Positions 10,400 through 20,189 of a DNA stretch of 64,000 nt are shown here, in pieces. Each line of letters opens with the position of its first letter. Position 1 is the first letter of the stretch. The position numbers and the translations under genes were made by a program. This DNA is from Fodinibius salsisoli (GTDB taxonomy: Bacteria > Bacteroidota > Rhodothermia > Balneolales > Balneolaceae). The DNA is taken from positions 1 to 64,000 of the forward strand of contig NZ_JAGGJA010000018.1 in assembly GCF_026229185.1 (NCBI RefSeq). The letters run 5' to 3'. The notes beneath the pieces are model-generated. The model saw only the letters and a program-made list of their open reading frames with translations, was not told where the DNA came from and did no database searches.

Positions 10400-11256
10400 T
10401 GCCCCTTCTCTTCCAGCATTTGGATGACATTCAGCCAAAAGTCTTGGAAGGCAGCTTCCCGATCATTCTTTATGCGGACGTGCATTTGCTCTAAGTGCGA
10501 GAGATTTACGGTTTCAATATGATTACCCCATTTTGAACTTTGCACGGATACCATACCATCATTAATCCCTTCCTGCTCGTAAATATGGTTGTTTTGGTAA
10601 CGCCCCATCACTTTAATGGGATGGGACGTTCCTTTCCCTACAGCTGAGCTATACGAGTAGTAGGGAATGTCCGGTACGTCAGCAATAACGGGGTTAAACT
10701 CCTCCGTGATATAACGGCGCGTTAATTGGGCCGCTGATGCTACGGAATCACTTTTGGTATGCGGATAGATACGATCCCCCATCCAGTCGAGAAAGTCGGC
10801 AAGTTTATCTCTGATAGCCTCCGGAGTTTTGAGGGTGAGCTCAGCCAGAGAGGTGCCATGATGCGGTGTGCAGACCGTCGTCAATGAGGCCACTTTGGGA
10901 GCAATGTCAAGTTTGGCAAGCGCATAACGAATATCAAGCCCACCCATGCTATGAGCTATAATATTCACCTTTTCGAAGGATTCTCCTTCAGTTAGTCGCG
11001 AGAGTAAATGAACCCAGCTCTCAGCCCGGGTTTCTATTTTAGCATAGGGTACAATGTTGGGAGCAAAAGCCGTGATGTTATGGGTTCGCAGCAGCATGGC
11101 TACATCATACAGCGGAGAAGGTTTCACCAGGGAGGCTATGGCTCCATAGCCATGGCATAGCAACACAGGGTGCTTTAGGCGAACGGTATCAGGTTCCGGG
11201 AACTCCTCGAGCTGCAGTTTATCCAGCCATTGGGTGGTATTAAAGCGTTCTAACAT
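10396..11256 (-). CDS. Alpha/beta-hydrolase, triacylglycerol lipase-like
   Basis: 286 residues of the alpha/beta-hydrolase fold. The oxyanion-hole segment HPVLLCHGYGAI is near residue 29, and the nucleophile elbow is AHSMG, a lipase/LCAT-like AxSxG variant of GxSxG. A PHHG segment (TTVCTPHHGTSLAEL) and a late NDGMVSVQSSKWGNH followed by HLEQMHV provide likely acid and histidine of the triad. No signal peptide is seen, so it is probably cytoplasmic. It is one base downstream of the YibQ-like gene, so they form a pair. The natural ester substrate is unknown. Confidence 0.85.
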   Translation of the reverse strand: MLERFNTTQWLDKLQLEEFPEPDTVRLKHPVLLCHGYGAIASLVKPSPLYDVAMLLRTHNITAFAPNIVPYAKIETRAESWVHLLSRLTEGESFEKVNIIAHSMGGLDIRYALAKLDIAPKVASLTTVCTPHHGTSLAELTLKTPEAIRDKLADFLDWMGDRIYPHTKSDSVASAAQLTRRYITEEFNPVIADVPDIPYYSYSSAVGKGTSHPIKVMGRYQNNHIYEQEGINDGMVSVQSSKWGNHIETVNLSHLEQMHVRIKNDREAAFQDFWLNVIQMLEEKGH

Positions 11257-11257
11257 G

Positions 11258-12220
11258 TCAAAATGTTGTTTTAGGTGGCGGTATGATCTGGACGCCCGCT
11301 TTTTTTAGGTCTGGCAGCTTTTGTTCCAGCCAGCTTAAGGTAGTCTCATTGCCGGTAATAATGGCAACAGGGAAAGAAGGATCAGATTTTAGGGTTTCCA
11401 ATTCTTCCAGGAAAGCGGCCTTGCCAAGTTCTTGATGCAGACGCAAAGCATTTTCTACCTTAACAAAGGATAAATTGGTTTCAGATACAATACTATTGTT
11501 GGATTCTCGTCCCTGGTTGGCCAACAGAATATCAGCCTGAGGCAGAATATCCTCAAACTGTTTCATTCGGCGTAAAGCTGCAGTGGGATTGTTGCGGATT
11601 AAATCCTTGTTATCTTCTGTTTGCAGCCAAAAAAGAAATCGATTATATCGTCCGGAAAGTGATTTTCTAATTTCATTAGCTTCCATTGGATGGTTGACAC
11701 CAAGTACTACAGGGATCGGTTCTCCAAAGTTGGAAATAACATTAAGCAGGTCAACATCCGGCAGCTCATTAAAGGCAATGATGATGCTGGCTCTGTTACG
11801 CTGCAGCGTTAGGTCAGCATCGGTTCGTAACTCGACCGTGCGGATAACAGTCTGCTTATACTCCAGATGAATCTGCATTTCCTGTTCCGGGAATGTAACT
11901 TTCGCCGGCATGGCAATACCGTAGGGATGGAAAACCTGGTTTAACTCTGCATGCAATTGAGTTTTAGAAAACCCTTCGGGTAGGTCAACCCGGTAAATTT
12001 TACGGTTAAAAGAGGAGTCAAGCGATACGGAAGTGCGCTCAATTTGGTGTTTGCTAATGCTAAAGTTAGACAGTTCAAGCTCTATAAGAGAGTCGGCCTC
12101 AGCAAATGACTGCAAATGCCTGGTGGCCCCATCAGAGGTCTGGAATAGCATGTAACCACTTAGCAGGCATGCCGCCAGCAATAGCAGAGCAATAAATCGT
12201 TTTTTCTTTTGTTCCTTCAC
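11258..12220 (-). CDS. Divergent polysaccharide deacetylase-like (YibQ-type) protein, probably inactive
   Basis: 320 residues with an N-terminal membrane anchor or signal (FIALLLLAACLLSGYMLF, residues 9-26). The second half resembles the divergent polysaccharide deacetylase family: ASIIIAFNELPDVDLLNVI matches the position where active members have IIIDDLG, followed by IPVVLGVNHPME and a closing TLSWLEQKLPDLKKAGVQIIPP. The metal-binding aspartates appear replaced (IIIAF), so catalysis is doubtful. The first 120 residues are a separate domain not recognised. One base upstream of the lipase gene. Alternative: an unrelated exported protein. Confidence 0.55.
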   Translation of the reverse strand: MKEQKKKRFIALLLLAACLLSGYMLFQTSDGATRHLQSFAEADSLIELELSNFSISKHQIERTSVSLDSSFNRKIYRVDLPEGFSKTQLHAELNQVFHPYGIAMPAKVTFPEQEMQIHLEYKQTVIRTVELRTDADLTLQRNRASIIIAFNELPDVDLLNVISNFGEPIPVVLGVNHPMEANEIRKSLSGRYNRFLFWLQTEDNKDLIRNNPTAALRRMKQFEDILPQADILLANQGRESNNSIVSETNLSFVKVENALRLHQELGKAAFLEELETLKSDPSFPVAIITGNETTLSWLEQKLPDLKKAGVQIIPPPKTTF

Positions 12221-12360
12221 GCCAGTTGTAGATATTTAGTTGGCATTCAAGCCATCTAATAATAGGCGTTATTCTGTTGTAAATCTATGATAAATTAAAA
12301 TGAATGAACGGCTGTTATTTTAGCAGTAATCGACCCTAACGATCTGAATTTTTTTGCAAT

Positions 12361-13503
12361 ATGCCATACTCTTTTAGCCGTGTTGAAACATCACAAGAAG
12401 TTGATGCTTTTCATGAATTACCTTTTCGTATTTATGAGGACGATCCCCATTGGGCACCTCCCTTTCGATTTGAGATTGAAAATGTTTTTGATCCTGATCA
12501 CAACGATTTTTTTAATTATGGAGAGTGTGAACGTTATTTAGTGCATAGGGATAGTCGGGTAGCAGGGCGCTTTGCCGTGATGAATTCACCAGAACGTGAC
12601 AAAGTACTGGAGCCCACAATGGGAGGGCTGGGGTTTATAGAAATGGAAAACGATCCCGAACTGGCCCGGGCGATCGTATCATTTGCAAAAGAGTGGCATA
12701 AAGAGCGGGGCTACCAAGCTATGCGGGGACCTATTAATTTTGGAGAAAATGATACCTATTGGGGACTCTTGGTTGAAAATTATGAAGAACCGCCCATCTA
12801 TGGGATGTTTTATCATGCACCTTATTATAAAGAACTGTTAGAGCAAACGGGCGCTCAAAAGTTGGATGACCATTGGAGTTATAAGCGGAACTTTGATCAG
12901 CCGATTCCCGAGCGTATGCAGAAAATTACAAATCGCATCGAAAGTCGATCCGGCGTTTCGTTACGTTCTATTGATATGAGTAATCTACAGCGCGATGCCG
13001 AATTCATCCGGGAAATATATAATGATGCCTGGAGCAATCAGGATATTGGAGAGCGTGAATCAGAGTTTACAGAACTGGCCAGGGAGACGGTCCAAGCCAT
13101 GGTCAAGAAGCTGAAGCCGGTAATGATTCCGGAGAGTATCCTAATCGCCTTTGTTGATGATGAGCCAGCTTCTTTTATTGTTTGCGTGCCGGATCTCAAT
13201 GAAATTTCAAGAGAAACAGACGGTCGTCTACGTTGGTGGCATTACCCCAAGTTACTGTGGTTTAAGCGCCGGGCCAAACACCTGCGCTCGCTGGTCTACG
13301 GTACTAAACCCAAGTTTAGAAAAATGGGGTTGGAAGCTCTGACGTTTACCCGTGGCATCCAATTTACTAAAAAAGCGGCTCCCAGCCTGGAATATTTAGA
13401 AGGGGCGTGGGTGAGTGAAAAAAATTGGCTGATGCAGCGAAGTTTGGAGGCTTTGGGATGCCATCATCATAAAACGCATCGGACGTATAAGTGGGAGTTT
13501 TAG
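12361..13503 (+). CDS. Large GNAT-fold protein, YghO-like
   Basis: 380 residues, a family of unknown role with a GNAT-like fold found in many bacteria. The recognisable parts are the N-terminal FHELPFRIYEDDPHWAPP, the segment MRGPINFGENDTYWGLLVENYEEPP, and the C-terminal acceptor-like part GTKPKFRKMGLEALTF...YLEGAWVSEKNWLMQRSLEALG. No classic acetyl-CoA loop Q/RxxGxG/A is clean (KFRKMGLEA comes closest), so the transfer reaction is uncertain. It stands alone, with its own upstream spacer of about 140 bp, before the sensor kinase. Confidence 0.65.
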   Translation: MPYSFSRVETSQEVDAFHELPFRIYEDDPHWAPPFRFEIENVFDPDHNDFFNYGECERYLVHRDSRVAGRFAVMNSPERDKVLEPTMGGLGFIEMENDPELARAIVSFAKEWHKERGYQAMRGPINFGENDTYWGLLVENYEEPPIYGMFYHAPYYKELLEQTGAQKLDDHWSYKRNFDQPIPERMQKITNRIESRSGVSLRSIDMSNLQRDAEFIREIYNDAWSNQDIGERESEFTELARETVQAMVKKLKPVMIPESILIAFVDDEPASFIVCVPDLNEISRETDGRLRWWHYPKLLWFKRRAKHLRSLVYGTKPKFRKMGLEALTFTRGIQFTKKAAPSLEYLEGAWVSEKNWLMQRSLEALGCHHHKTHRTYKWEF

Positions 13504-13562
13504 ATTTTCTGCTGATATTTACATTATATTAGAGAGGTAATATATAATTTAGGGGTAGTAGT

Positions 13563-15698
13563 ATGGAACAAGAACTGTTTGAGTTAAATCCGAACCCCGT
13601 CTTTATTTTTGAGTTAGACTCATTACAGATTGTGAAGGTCAATCAGGCTTTCATAAAGAAATATGGATATAGAGAGAAGGAAGCTTTAAAACTTAGACTC
13701 ACAGATATACAGTCCTCCAATGGGGTAGCGGGGGGACTAGATGAAATGACCTCAGGATACAAGAATCCAGAAATTATTCGTGAGGATTCTGTAGAGCATA
13801 TCTCAAAAGATGGGGAACATTTTTATGTAATGATTTCCTCTCATCCTATCACTTTTAAGAATAAAAGGGCTCGGATCGTTTTTATACATGATGTTACAGA
13901 TCGTGTTGAAGCAGAGCAGAAAGCCCAAAAAGCCTTTGATGAACTCAGCCAGCATGTAAATAATAGTCCGTTGGGGATGATCAAATGGAGTTCCAGTTTC
14001 GAAATTATTGAGTGGTCAGACCGCATATCAGAAATAATAGGATATAGCCGGGAAGAGGTGCTGGGGAAAACGCCCTATTTCTTCCAATTTTATTCCGAAG
14101 ATGATTTGCAGATCGTTGAAAATGAAATGTCTGCTATACAAGCTGGGGAAAAGAATAAAACACGGACTGATATTAAGATATACCGGCCCGATGGCAAATT
14201 AATCGATTTGCGAGTGCACGCCTCGGCTATAAGAGATAATAATGACCAGCTCATTTCTACCATTACCTTTGTGGAAGAGATTACCAGGCAAAAGAGGATG
14301 AGGCTTCGGTATCAGCGGCTTTTTGAAAATGCCAATGATGGCATCTTTTTGATGAAGGGAGATACTTTTATCGCCTGTAACCAGCAAGTTTGTAATATCT
14401 TTGGATGCACAAAAGATGAAATTTTAGGGCAGACGCCTGCTGACTTTTCACCAGAATACCAACCGGATGGTAACCCTTCTCTGGAACAGGCACGCAAAGT
14501 CATTGACAAGGCGTTGACCGAAGGTCCCCAGGTTTTTCCATGGCGGCATCAAAAAAAAGACGGAACCCTTATTGATACGGAGATTAGCCTTAACAGTATT
14601 AGTCTTGATGAAGATGGAGGATATGTGCAGGCTATTGTTCGGGATGTGACCAAGCAAAATAAGGATCAGGAAGAATTACGCCGGAGTGAGGAGTTGTTTC
14701 GCAAACTATTTCTGGAAGCACCAAGTGCAATGGTGATGGTCGATACGCAAAATAAGGTTACAAAAGTAAATCAAAGTTTTGAACAGCTATTTGGGTTTGA
14801 GAAAGATGAGCTTTTGGGCAGGGATCTGGATCAAATATTAGGGTCTGATGAAGATGCACCAAGAATGACGGAAGAAGGCTTGAAAGGGCAAGAGCTTTAT
14901 ATGGATATACAGCGTTACAATAAAGAAGGAGAAAAGCTTGATCTTCTGTTAAGTATCATTCCGGTGTACCTGGATGATAAACCAATAGCAGGATTTGGCA
15001 TATATGTTGATATATCAGATCAAAAAAGGTATGAACGGGAGCTCAAAAGGTCGCTCGATGAGAAACAAGTTTTGCTCGAAGAAATTCATCACCGGGTAAA
15101 AAATAACCTTGCTATTGTATCCGGATTATTACAAATGCAGATGCTAAGTGTAGAAGAACCCCGTTTGACAAGTTATTTGCAAGATAGCCAGTTACGTATC
15201 AAGTCCATGGCTATTGTACATGAAATGTTATACCAGTCAGAGAAATTATCCCAGATTAATATGGATAGCTATGTTAAGAAGCTGGTTCGGGTAATTTCCA
15301 ATACTCTGTCTCCAGAGAATAAAAATATACAAGTGGAGGTAAAGTGTAATGAATGTACATTGAATATAAATCAGGCTATTCCCTGTGCCCTTAATATCAA
15401 TGAACTGATTACCAATAGTTTTGAATATGCTTTTAAGGGAAGGCAGAAGGGGTTGATAGAAGTGAAGGTCATTGAGAAAGAGGGAGTCATTACCGTAGAA
15501 GTTAAGGATGATGGGGTAGGTTTAGCCGATAATTTTGACGAATTGCGTAAAACTTCGCTGGGAATATCGCTTATTGAAAACTTAGTTAAGCAGCTCGATG
15601 CCAATCTGGATATAGATACGGGCGAATGGGGAACGGCTATTTCTTTTTCCTTTAATAAGGCAGATGTAGGCGGATCCAGCAGCTCCGGACGGGTTTAA
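13563..15698 (+). CDS. Multi-PAS sensor histidine kinase of the HisKA_2 type
   Basis: 711 residues, with no membrane spans, so a soluble sensor. Four PAS domains in series (about 1-115, 125-245, 250-365, 375-490; for example the repeated GYSREEVLGKTP, CTKDEILGQTP and FEKDELLGRDL) lead to a HisKA_2 phospho-acceptor region with LLEEIHHRVKNNLAIVSGLLQ (His near 509-510), then an HATPase domain with NINELITNSFEYAF and DDGVGLADNF. HisKA_2 kinases often control general stress or two-component outputs. No response regulator gene is adjacent, so it is an orphan. Ligand unknown. Confidence 0.92.
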   Translation: MEQELFELNPNPVFIFELDSLQIVKVNQAFIKKYGYREKEALKLRLTDIQSSNGVAGGLDEMTSGYKNPEIIREDSVEHISKDGEHFYVMISSHPITFKNKRARIVFIHDVTDRVEAEQKAQKAFDELSQHVNNSPLGMIKWSSSFEIIEWSDRISEIIGYSREEVLGKTPYFFQFYSEDDLQIVENEMSAIQAGEKNKTRTDIKIYRPDGKLIDLRVHASAIRDNNDQLISTITFVEEITRQKRMRLRYQRLFENANDGIFLMKGDTFIACNQQVCNIFGCTKDEILGQTPADFSPEYQPDGNPSLEQARKVIDKALTEGPQVFPWRHQKKDGTLIDTEISLNSISLDEDGGYVQAIVRDVTKQNKDQEELRRSEELFRKLFLEAPSAMVMVDTQNKVTKVNQSFEQLFGFEKDELLGRDLDQILGSDEDAPRMTEEGLKGQELYMDIQRYNKEGEKLDLLLSIIPVYLDDKPIAGFGIYVDISDQKRYERELKRSLDEKQVLLEEIHHRVKNNLAIVSGLLQMQMLSVEEPRLTSYLQDSQLRIKSMAIVHEMLYQSEKLSQINMDSYVKKLVRVISNTLSPENKNIQVEVKCNECTLNINQAIPCALNINELITNSFEYAFKGRQKGLIEVKVIEKEGVITVEVKDDGVGLADNFDELRKTSLGISLIENLVKQLDANLDIDTGEWGTAISFSFNKADVGGSSSSGRV

Positions 15699-15719
15699 CA
15701 TTAACAGTTACTTGGAGGC

Positions 15720-16919
15720 CTATGCCTTAAAGATGAGGGCTAATATTTTCTGAGCAATCTTTTTCTTGGAACCTGCAAAAGATTCAGTGCTCTGCTTGTT
15801 AATAACAGTAACGGTATTTGAATCAGATTCAAAGCCCACATTTTCTGCAGATATAGTGTTAGCTATAATCCAGTCGAGATTCTTTTTCTTTAATTTCTGT
15901 CGGGCATTTTTAACGAGATCCTCAGTTTCCATAGCAAAGCCGATGAGCGTTTGTGCCTCTTGCTTATGCTGGCCGAGCCACTGTAAAATATCCTGCGTTG
16001 ATTGTAGGTGCAGAGTTTCTTTGGCTTCGTCTTTTTTCACCTTCTGTCCATGATAATCAGCGGGAGTAAAGTCGGATACAGCAGCCGCCATAATAATGAC
16101 ATCGGCATCCGCGTGATGCTTCATCTCTTCAAAAAGGTCTGCGGTTGAGGTAATCCCGATATAGTTGATACCCTCTGTTTTAGGCAGTTGAACCGGGCCG
16201 TGAATGACGGTGACCTCCCCGCCCAGCTGTTGTGCGGCATCAGCCATCGCAAAGCCCATTTTCCCTGAACTGGGATTGGATATAAACCGAATAGGATCAA
16301 TGAATTCCCGGGTAGGTCCGGCCGTAACGACTACTTTTTTGCCGCTAAGGGGACCTTCACTGACTGTTCGAGTCAGGATGGCGCTTGATTCGTCTAAAAT
16401 ATCTTCAGTCTCTGGCAGGCGCCCTTTGCCTTCCAGCCCACTGGCTAAATAACCTTCCTCAGGTTCCAGGATATGGTATCCGTCGTCTCTCAATGTTTGG
16501 ATGTTCCGTTTTACGGCTGGGGCACGGTACATCTCTCCGTCCATAGTGGGACATATAAGCAGGGGACAGCGAGCAGCCAGCACCGTTGAAGTAAGCATAT
16601 TATCAGAGATGCCCCCGGCAATCTTGGCTATAGTATTGGCCGTACAGGGAGCAATAATAAAAAGGTCGGCCCATTCGCCCCATTCAATATGCTGAGTCCA
16701 GCTATCAGCAGCTGCTTGATTTTCCGGGAAGATGTGGGTAGCAACAGGATGTTTCGAGAGAGAGGCAAAAGTATCGACTCCTACAAAGCGATGTGCCGCG
16801 GGAGTCATTGTAACGCGTACTTCAGCACCGGCTTTTTGGAAGGCACGTAAAAGAAAAGCAGCCTTATAGGCTGCAATTCCTCCGGTAACTCCTAAAATTA
16901 TCCGTTTGTCGGATAACAT
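15720..16919 (-). CDS. coaBC: Bifunctional CoaBC (phosphopantothenoylcysteine synthetase/decarboxylase)
   Basis: 399 residues catalysing two steps of coenzyme A synthesis. The N-terminal flavin-dependent decarboxylase (CoaC, about 1-180) shows [18 protein letters not shown] and the active-site region [14 protein letters not shown]. The C-terminal synthetase (CoaB) shows [27 protein letters not shown] and the later [10 protein letters not shown]. It is last in the run yicC-gmk-rpoZ-coaBC, two bases after rpoZ, an arrangement common in Bacteroidota and relatives. Confidence 0.96.
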   Translation of the reverse strand: MLSDKRIILGVTGGIAAYKAAFLLRAFQKAGAEVRVTMTPAAHRFVGVDTFASLSKHPVATHIFPENQAAADSWTQHIEWGEWADLFIIAPCTANTIAKIAGGISDNMLTSTVLAARCPLLICPTMDGEMYRAPAVKRNIQTLRDDGYHILEPEEGYLASGLEGKGRLPETEDILDESSAILTRTVSEGPLSGKKVVVTAGPTREFIDPIRFISNPSSGKMGFAMADAAQQLGGEVTVIHGPVQLPKTEGINYIGITSTADLFEEMKHHADADVIIMAAAVSDFTPADYHGQKVKKDEAKETLHLQSTQDILQWLGQHKQEAQTLIGFAMETEDLVKNARQKLKKKNLDWIIANTISAENVGFESDSNTVTVINKQSTESFAGSKKKIAQKILALIFKA

Positions 16920-16921
16920 CG

Positions 16922-17215
16922 TTATTCCTCGTCTTGAGGATATCGAAAATAGATTTCGCCACGCCGCATTTCATCGATGGCCCGCTGTGTGGCATGTGGA
17001 TATTTCTCAAATTCCTTAGAAATATTTTCCTGCTCTTCATTGAAAGAAAATTCATCTTCATCTTCAAAGCCTTCAAAATATTTCAGCTTTTCATCCAGCT
17101 CAAGCTTTTCTTGTGCCGCCACCTGACGCGCACGTTTAGACATGATAGAAATCAATTCATACTGATTTCCAGTGTTCTTATTTAGCTTCTCAATATCAAG
17201 CGTCTTAATAGGCAT
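16922..17215 (-). CDS. rpoZ: RNA polymerase omega subunit (RpoZ/Rpb6 family)
   Basis: 97 residues. Omega assists assembly of RNA polymerase by binding the beta-prime subunit. The recognisable core is NQYELISIMSKRARQVAAQEK, the equivalent of the family's AAKRARQI segment, followed by an acidic tail and KYPHATQRAIDEMRRGEIYFRY. The family is weakly conserved outside this, but the position between gmk and coaBC supports the call strongly, since rpoZ is commonly there. Gaps are 15 bp to gmk and 2 bp to coaBC. Confidence 0.85.
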   Translation of the reverse strand: MPIKTLDIEKLNKNTGNQYELISIMSKRARQVAAQEKLELDEKLKYFEGFEDEDEFSFNEEQENISKEFEKYPHATQRAIDEMRRGEIYFRYPQDEE

Positions 17216-17230
17216 AGTAATGTTCGCTTT

Positions 17231-17806
17231 TTAATCGGTAATAAAAGATTCAATAATAGCTTGTATTTCTCCGTATGCGGTATCTAAATCATCGTTAACT
17301 ACAGCATAATCGAAGCGCTGGGCAAAGCTCAATTCTTGTTCAGCCCGGGCCAGTCTTTTCTGAAGTGAATGGTCTGTTTCACTACCTCTGTTTTGGAGGC
17401 GAGTTTTCAAAACCTCCATTGAAGGGGGCTTGATAAAAATTGACACCACATCTGATCCATACATTTCGAGAACATTCAGGGCACCCTTCACTTCAATGTC
17501 AAGCAAGGGAAAATAGCCAGATTCCACTAATTTATCAACTTCGGATCGAAGGGTACCATAACGATTTCCACCGTAGTGTTCCCACTCCAAAAATTGATGG
17601 TCTTGTACTTTGGTATCAAACTCTTCTTCGGATAAAAAATGATAGGCCTGGCCGTCTTGTTCCCCCTCACGTGGTGGACGCGTTGTTGCGGATACCGAAA
17701 ATTTGATTTGAGGATAATCGTTTAACAAACGCCGGGCTAAAGTCGTTTTTCCGGCGCCACTTGGAGCTACGAGTACAATTATTTTTCCACGGTTGGCTTT
17801 ACTCAA
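17231..17806 (-). CDS. gmk: Guanylate kinase
   Basis: 191 residues. Gmk phosphorylates GMP to GDP with ATP. The P-loop is APSGAGKTTLAR, followed by SATTRPPREGEQDGQAYHFLSEEEF, the GMP-binding region characteristic of the family, and FLEWEHYGGNRYGT. The C-terminal lid and LARAEQELSFAQRFDYAVVNDD segment are intact. It overlaps the yicC gene by 8 bp at its start, so the two are coupled, and rpoZ follows 15 bp later. Confidence 0.97.
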   Translation of the reverse strand: MSKANRGKIIVLVAPSGAGKTTLARRLLNDYPQIKFSVSATTRPPREGEQDGQAYHFLSEEEFDTKVQDHQFLEWEHYGGNRYGTLRSEVDKLVESGYFPLLDIEVKGALNVLEMYGSDVVSIFIKPPSMEVLKTRLQNRGSETDHSLQKRLARAEQELSFAQRFDYAVVNDDLDTAYGEIQAIIESFITD

Positions 17807-18680
17807 CGTTCTGTACCTGCTCTCGAATTTGTTCTAAACTTTCTTTGGCCTGAACAACATACTGTGATATCTCTGAATCATTAGCCTTGGAACCGATGGT
17901 GTTAATTTCACGGTTGATTTCCTGGCTTAAAAAGTTAAGTCGTCGTCCCACGGATTCTTCATTCTTTACAGCCTCTCGAAAAAATTTAATATGAGACTGG
18001 GTGCGCACAATCTCTTCAGTAATATCCATTTTATCGACCAGCACAGCTACCTCCATTTCCAGCCGATCCGGATCAATTTTGTCATTATCAACTAAGTTTT
18101 CAATTCGTTCTAACAACTGTTGCTTAGTCTCTTCTGCCCGGCCATTGGTCTTTTCCTGGATGATTCCCAACATTTTTTCAATATGATTGATCCGGTCAAG
18201 CAGGTCTTTTTCCAGCTGTGTTCCTTCTTGTAACCGCATTTTTGAAAGAGCTTCGGCCGCTTGCTGGGTAGCAGAATGGCAGAGCTCCCAAACGATTTTT
18301 TGGGTCTCTTCATCTTCCTCGCGAGACTCAAAAATATCATTAAATTGCAGGAGATCATCCAGAGTGACGGGCTTATCAATATTGGCTGTTTCTCGTAAGT
18401 CGTTGAGCATTTTACGATAACCGCGAACCAGGTTTTTATTGAAGGTAACCTCGGGCTTGCCGGTATTAGCTTTGTCAACGCGGACGTTAACATTCACTTT
18501 ACCCCGTTGCATATGCTGTTGAAGCAGCTCTTTAAATACAAGCTCCTTCTCTTGAATAATCTGGGGAAGCCGGAGGGATATATTAAGATAGCGGCTGTTA
18601 ACAGTTTTTAATTCAACGGTAACAGAAATGCCGTCAGAAGAGGCTTCTCCGCGACCAAATCCGGTCATGGATGTAATCAT
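17799..18680 (-). CDS. yicC: YicC family endoribonuclease
   Basis: 293 residues with the invariant N-terminus ITSMTGFGRGEA, the VELKTVNSRYLNISLRLP segment, and the C-terminal HIKFFREAV...RRLNFLSQEINREINTIGSKAND, all diagnostic of the YicC/YloC family. Members are hexameric, metal-dependent endoribonucleases that act in RNA turnover. Middle residues form long helices rich in Glu and Lys. It leads the minus-strand run yicC-gmk-rpoZ-coaBC. The 75-bp gap to glmM upstream probably contains the promoter. Confidence 0.95.
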   Translation of the reverse strand: MITSMTGFGRGEASSDGISVTVELKTVNSRYLNISLRLPQIIQEKELVFKELLQQHMQRGKVNVNVRVDKANTGKPEVTFNKNLVRGYRKMLNDLRETANIDKPVTLDDLLQFNDIFESREEDEETQKIVWELCHSATQQAAEALSKMRLQEGTQLEKDLLDRINHIEKMLGIIQEKTNGRAEETKQQLLERIENLVDNDKIDPDRLEMEVAVLVDKMDITEEIVRTQSHIKFFREAVKNEESVGRRLNFLSQEINREINTIGSKANDSEISQYVVQAKESLEQIREQVQNVE

Positions 18681-18755
18681 AAAGGAATCCGGGTAAAATG
18701 AATATTAACAATAATTTTAGGGCAAATATAAGAAAGTAAGGCCTCGAATAAAATG

Positions 18756-20099
18756 CTATTGCACGGCTTTCACCACTTTATCAGCCAGCACTTTGGCTTT
18801 TTCTGCGGTAGTGCCTTCAGAGTAAACCCGAATAATAGGCTCCGTATTGGATTTACGCAGGTGGACCCATCCATCTTCAAAATCAATTTTCACCCCGTCG
18901 GTTGTATCTGGATCAAGATCCTGATAAACGGCTTGTGCTTTTTGAAGGATAGCATCACCATCTACATCGGCAAGCTGCATTTTACTTTTGCGCATCTCGT
19001 AGTCGGGAAGAGTAGCTCTGTATTCATCAGCTGTGATATCGCGTTCTGCAAGTAGTTGCAAGATCATGGCTACGCCCACTAATGCATCGCGGCCGTAGTG
19101 CAAGTCTGGGTTGATGACGCCTCCATTTCCTTCGCCGCCAATAACAGCGTCTACTTCCTTCATTTTTTGAACCACATTAATTTCGCCTACTGCCGAGCGA
19201 TGGCATTGTTGGCCATGTTTTTTGGCAATATCTTCAGCGGCGCGAGAGGAGGAAAGGTTAGTGGCACATGGCCCCGGCTTTTTATCCAACAGAAAGTCAA
19301 AAGCCGCTACCTGGGTATATTCTTCACCAAAAAGTCGTCCTTGGTCGGTGATAAGAGCCAGCCGGTCGGCATCAGGATCAGTAACAATACCGAGATCGCA
19401 TTCCTTTTCTTTTACGAGCGCAGAAATATCCTGCAGGTGCTCCGGCAGGGGTTCGGGGTTGTGGGCAAAAAGTCCCGTGGGTTCTTCATTAATTGCATGG
19501 ATAGTATCCACCCCCAGGGCCTCCAGGATGGCCGGAATGCCAATACCCCCCGTACCATTGACCGGATCAAGGCCGATGGTAAAATCTTTGGAAGCAATGA
19601 GTTCCTGGTCGATATAAGGAAGAGCTAAAATTTTCTGAATATGATAATCTAAGGCTTGCGAATCTACCTCCACCGAGCCAATTTCGTCAAAGGGTTTATA
19701 TTGATAGGACTGCTCTTCGCTAATCTGGATGACTTTTTCTCCCTCTTCGGCATCCAGAAATTCACTTTTGCCATTTAAGAGTTTAAGGGCGTTCCATTCT
19801 TCGGGATTATGGCTCGCAGAAATGATAATGGCACCGTCCGCATCGTGTTTATGAACGCCCATGGCAACCGTAGGAGTGGGAGCCACGCCTACTTTAACAA
19901 CATCACAGCCGACCGATTGGAGAGTCGCAACTACGATATCTTCACAGATCTGACCGGTTACGCGGGTGTCACGACCTACAACAATTTTTCCACTACTGGA
20001 CCACGCACCAAAAGCAGCAGTAAAACGGCCGAGGTTTTCAGGAGTAAGGTCAGTACCAAAAATGCCCCGGATGCCCGAGACGGAAATCATAAGTGCCAT
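18756..20099 (-). CDS. glmM: Phosphoglucosamine mutase family protein GlmM
   Basis: 447 residues of the alpha-D-phosphohexomutase superfamily. Sequence marks: VSGIRGIFGTDLTPENLGRF at the N-terminus, phospho-serine loop IISASHNPEEWNALKLLN, metal-binding loop DPDADRLALI, sugar-binding GGEGNGGVI, and phosphate-binding loop RKSNTEPIIRVYSEG. GlmM makes glucosamine-1-phosphate for peptidoglycan and lipopolysaccharide precursors. The SASHNPxxWNALK type is the one used in Bacteroidota-like genomes; phosphomannomutase activity cannot be excluded from sequence alone. Transcribed alone or with the upstream adenosyltransferase gene 90 bp away. Confidence 0.88.
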   Translation of the reverse strand: MALMISVSGIRGIFGTDLTPENLGRFTAAFGAWSSSGKIVVGRDTRVTGQICEDIVVATLQSVGCDVVKVGVAPTPTVAMGVHKHDADGAIIISASHNPEEWNALKLLNGKSEFLDAEEGEKVIQISEEQSYQYKPFDEIGSVEVDSQALDYHIQKILALPYIDQELIASKDFTIGLDPVNGTGGIGIPAILEALGVDTIHAINEEPTGLFAHNPEPLPEHLQDISALVKEKECDLGIVTDPDADRLALITDQGRLFGEEYTQVAAFDFLLDKKPGPCATNLSSSRAAEDIAKKHGQQCHRSAVGEINVVQKMKEVDAVIGGEGNGGVINPDLHYGRDALVGVAMILQLLAERDITADEYRATLPDYEMRKSKMQLADVDGDAILQKAQAVYQDLDPDTTDGVKIDFEDGWVHLRKSNTEPIIRVYSEGTTAEKAKVLADKVVKAVQ

Positions 20100-20189
20100 A
20101 ATTAAATGTTAATCAGTTAAGCTTCTAACTTTTAATACTACATTTTCTGTACGGATAGAATATACAAACTCAAAGTTCAATGGCAACGC

